A stretch of DNA of 64,000 nt. Origin: Oxobacter pfennigii. Lineage in GTDB: Bacteria; Bacillota; Clostridia; Clostridiales; Oxobacteraceae. The notes below the pieces were generated by a model that searched no databases, had not been told where the DNA came from, and was given only the letters and a program-made list of their open reading frames with translations. Below, one piece after another: positions 62,403 to 64,000 of the stretch; positions within the stretch are counted from its first letter, which is position 1; each line of letters opens with the position of its first letter. The stretch lies in the NCBI RefSeq assembly GCF_001317355.1, contig NZ_LKET01000029.1, positions 248,001 to 312,000 of the forward strand, given 5' to 3'. The position numbers were made by a program, and so were the translations under genes.

Positions 62403-62428
62403 AACCGCCATATTATGGCGGTTTGCTT
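62403..62428. terminator. Second hairpin, 3' end of ilvD
   Basis: AACCGCCAT (62403-62411) / ATGGCGGTT (62415-62423), three-base loop. It lies next to the ilvD stop codon and completes a tandem pair with the hairpin before it. Confidence 0.7.
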
Positions 62429-62430
62429 TA

Positions 62431-64000
62431 TCAGTCCTGCAGTACAGCTCCCGTGCTTGCTGATGTTACAAGCTTGCTGTAGCGGGAAAGGTAAGTCCCG
62501 GGAGTCGCCTTTGAGGGCGGCTGTACCCATTTTGAAAGCCTCTCTTTTATAACTTCATCGGATAATTCTACTCTTAATATCCTCTGTGGAATATCGATTT
62601 CTATGATATCGCCTTCTTCAACTATAGCTATAGGACCGCCTTCGGAAGCCTCAGGAGATACGTGACCTATGCAGGGCCCCCTTGTACCGCCGGAGAAGCG
62701 TCCGTCTGTTATCAGGGCCACCGATGTATGAAGTCCCATTCCGGTAATAGCTGCCGTCGGGCTCAGCATTTCTCTCATACCCGGGCCGCCCTTTGGTCCT
62801 TCATAGCGTATGATAACCACATCACCAGGTTTTATCTCTTTACCAAGGATTGCTGCATAAGCTTCATTTTCGGAATTATAAACTCTGGCCGGGCCTTTGT
62901 GGCACATCATTTCAGGCTCAACAGCCGACTGCTTTATAATGGCACCGTCGGGAGCCAAATTGCCGCGAAGAACTGCAATTCCGCCTTCTTTGCCGTAGGG
63001 GTTATCCAGTGGCCTGATAACTGAGGAATCAAAAACTTCAGCATTTTTAACGGTTTCCCCTAAGGTTGAACCTGTTACGGTAATGGTGTTACCCTTTATA
63101 AGACCTGCTTTTAGCAGCATATTGGTAACTGCCGATATGCCGCCTGCCTGGTCTAAATCCTCTATTGCGTGGGTGCCGGCAGGACTTATTTTTGTTATAT
63201 TGGGAACCATTTTGCTTATTCTGTCAAATTCATCAATGTCCAGTTCCACCTTTGCATCATGGGCTATTGCTAAAAGATGAAGGGCGGTATTGGAGGAACC
63301 TCCTATTGCCATATCAACGGTGATGGCGTTTTTAAATGCATCAAGTGTAAGTATATCCCTCGGACGCACATTGTTTTTAACCAAGTCCATTATTTTCATC
63401 CCGGCTCTTTTGGCAATCTGCCTTCTCTTGCCATAAGGGGCAGGCACAGTTCCGTTTCCGGGGAGAGCAATTCCCAAAACCTCTGCAAGGCAGTTCATGG
63501 TATTTGCGGTAAATAATCCCGCACAGCTTCCGCAGGTAGGACATGATGAAACTTCTATCTCATCCAGTTCTTCCTGAGTCATTTTGCCCGCGGTAACGGC
63601 CCCTACGGCTTCGAAGGGCCCGCGAATCAAATCAAGCTTTTTGCCCTTGCTCTTTCCTGCAAGCATAGGGCCGCCGCTTACATAAATTGAAGGTATGTTA
63701 AGCCTTGCTGCCGCCATAAGCATTCCCGGTACAATTTTATCGCAGTTACCTACCAGTACAAGGCCGTCAAATTTGTGTCCAATTGCCATTGCTTCTATGG
63801 AATCGGCAATAAGCTCCCTGCTGGATAGGGAATAGTTCATGCCGCTGTGGTTCATAACTATTCCATCGCATACACCGATTGCAGGGAATTCTATGGGGGT
63901 TCCCCCTGCAGCGCTTACTCCCAGTTTAACTGCTTGTACCAGGTCATTAAGATGAAAATGTCCGGGTATGATCTCATTTCTAGAATTGACAATGCCTATT
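62431..64000 (-). CDS. ilvD: Dihydroxy-acid dehydratase, 5' end outside window
   Basis: An iron-sulfur enzyme that dehydrates dihydroxy-acids to 2-oxo acids in isoleucine and valine synthesis. About 522 residues are visible and the N-terminus lies beyond 64000; reading begins at [14 protein letters not shown]. Cluster cysteines occur in [15 protein letters not shown] and [18 protein letters not shown]. The C-terminus is complete (T-S-A-S-T-G-A-V). Internal methionines near 63855 are not the true start, because upstream codons continue the family sequence. It is probably the first or an internal gene of a branched-chain operon reading leftward. Confidence 0.95.
   Translation of the reverse strand, partial: IGIVNSRNEIIPGHFHLNDLVQAVKLGVSAAGGTPIEFPAIGVCDGIVMNHSGMNYSLSSRELIADSIEAMAIGHKFDGLVLVGNCDKIVPGMLMAAARLNIPSIYVSGGPMLAGKSKGKKLDLIRGPFEAVGAVTAGKMTQEELDEIEVSSCPTCGSCAGLFTANTMNCLAEVLGIALPGNGTVPAPYGKRRQIAKRAGMKIMDLVKNNVRPRDILTLDAFKNAITVDMAIGGSSNTALHLLAIAHDAKVELDIDEFDRISKMVPNITKISPAGTHAIEDLDQAGGISAVTNMLLKAGLIKGNTITVTGSTLGETVKNAEVFDSSVIRPLDNPYGKEGGIAVLRGNLAPDGAIIKQSAVEPEMMCHKGPARVYNSENEAYAAILGKEIKPGDVVIIRYEGPKGGPGMREMLSPTAAITGMGLHTSVALITDGRFSGGTRGPCIGHVSPEASEGGPIAIVEEGDIIEIDIPQRILRVELSDEVIKERLSKWVQPPSKATPGTYLSRYSKLVTSASTGAVLQD

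Noticed and set aside
1-64000. CRISPR arrays, tRNA or rRNA genes, insertion sequences, prophage
   Set aside because: I saw no regularly spaced repeats, cloverleaf-like genes, transposase or phage structural genes; a dedicated scan could still find a small RNA that I missed.

Overview
The window reads as chromosome of a low-G+C, endospore-forming Firmicute of the class Clostridia. The grounds are strong AGGAGG ribosome sites, AT-rich intergenic DNA with TTGACA/TATAAT promoters and U-tailed hairpin terminators, a cwlD germination amidase, a long-form hpf, a prfB gene with the CTT-TGA-C programmed frameshift, an Agr/LytTR-type two-component system, and a giant surface protein ending in three cell-wall-binding (CWB2) repeats. 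No rRNA, tRNA, CRISPR array, complete IS or prophage was seen. Both ends cut genes: an ECF sigma factor on the left and ilvD on the right.

Layout. 1-9.3 kb: partial ECF sigma, a DUF2809 membrane protein, glf plus a family 2 glycosyltransferase, an MFS transporter, a lipoprotein phosphoesterase, a CBO0543-type membrane protein, and helD. 9.4-12.2 kb: padR with two tandem DUF2812 membrane proteins. 12.4-17.4 kb: topB, a cshA-type DEAD helicase and hpf; three DnaA boxes lie upstream of hpf. 17.6-22.7 kb: a compact, visibly more G+C-rich operon (LytTR regulator, GHKL kinase, two ABC-2-like membrane proteins, one ATPase). 22.9-33.6 kb: secA, hom, prfB, a decayed ATPase-domain pseudogene, cwlD, a DUF4342 protein, an OmpR/HK pair and nagZ. 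33.6-46.1 kb: drug-response genes and regulators (ABC-F, a proC-like gene, a flavoprotein, a DUF2087/GIY-YIG pair, ECF sigma with anti-sigma, a TipA-like MerR, an MFS exporter) mixed with two paralogous lipoproteins. 46.1-49.6 kb: a split ThrE exporter, then aroF-pheA behind a structured leader. 49.7-62.3 kb: the 2945-residue surface protein, divergent from a MalT/BTAD-type regulator. 62.4-64 kb: ilvD.

The most interesting signals are small and mostly non-coding. (1) Leader peptides ending in Tyr-Ser-Val-Arg-Leu-Arg precede both the ABC-F gene and the MFS exporter, which suggests shared drug-dependent ribosome stalling. (2) A Phe/Tyr-rich 49-codon ORF inside nested hairpins, followed by a terminator, precedes aroF. 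(3) The same two-part 46-bp element sits directly before pheA and before the DUF2087 gene. (4) A DnaA-box cluster lies before hpf. (5) A second ribosome site inside the merR gene would yield a free TipAS-like drug-binding domain. (6) The lipoprotein-plus-leader unit is duplicated around merR. Gene identities come from reading motifs, not from database searches.
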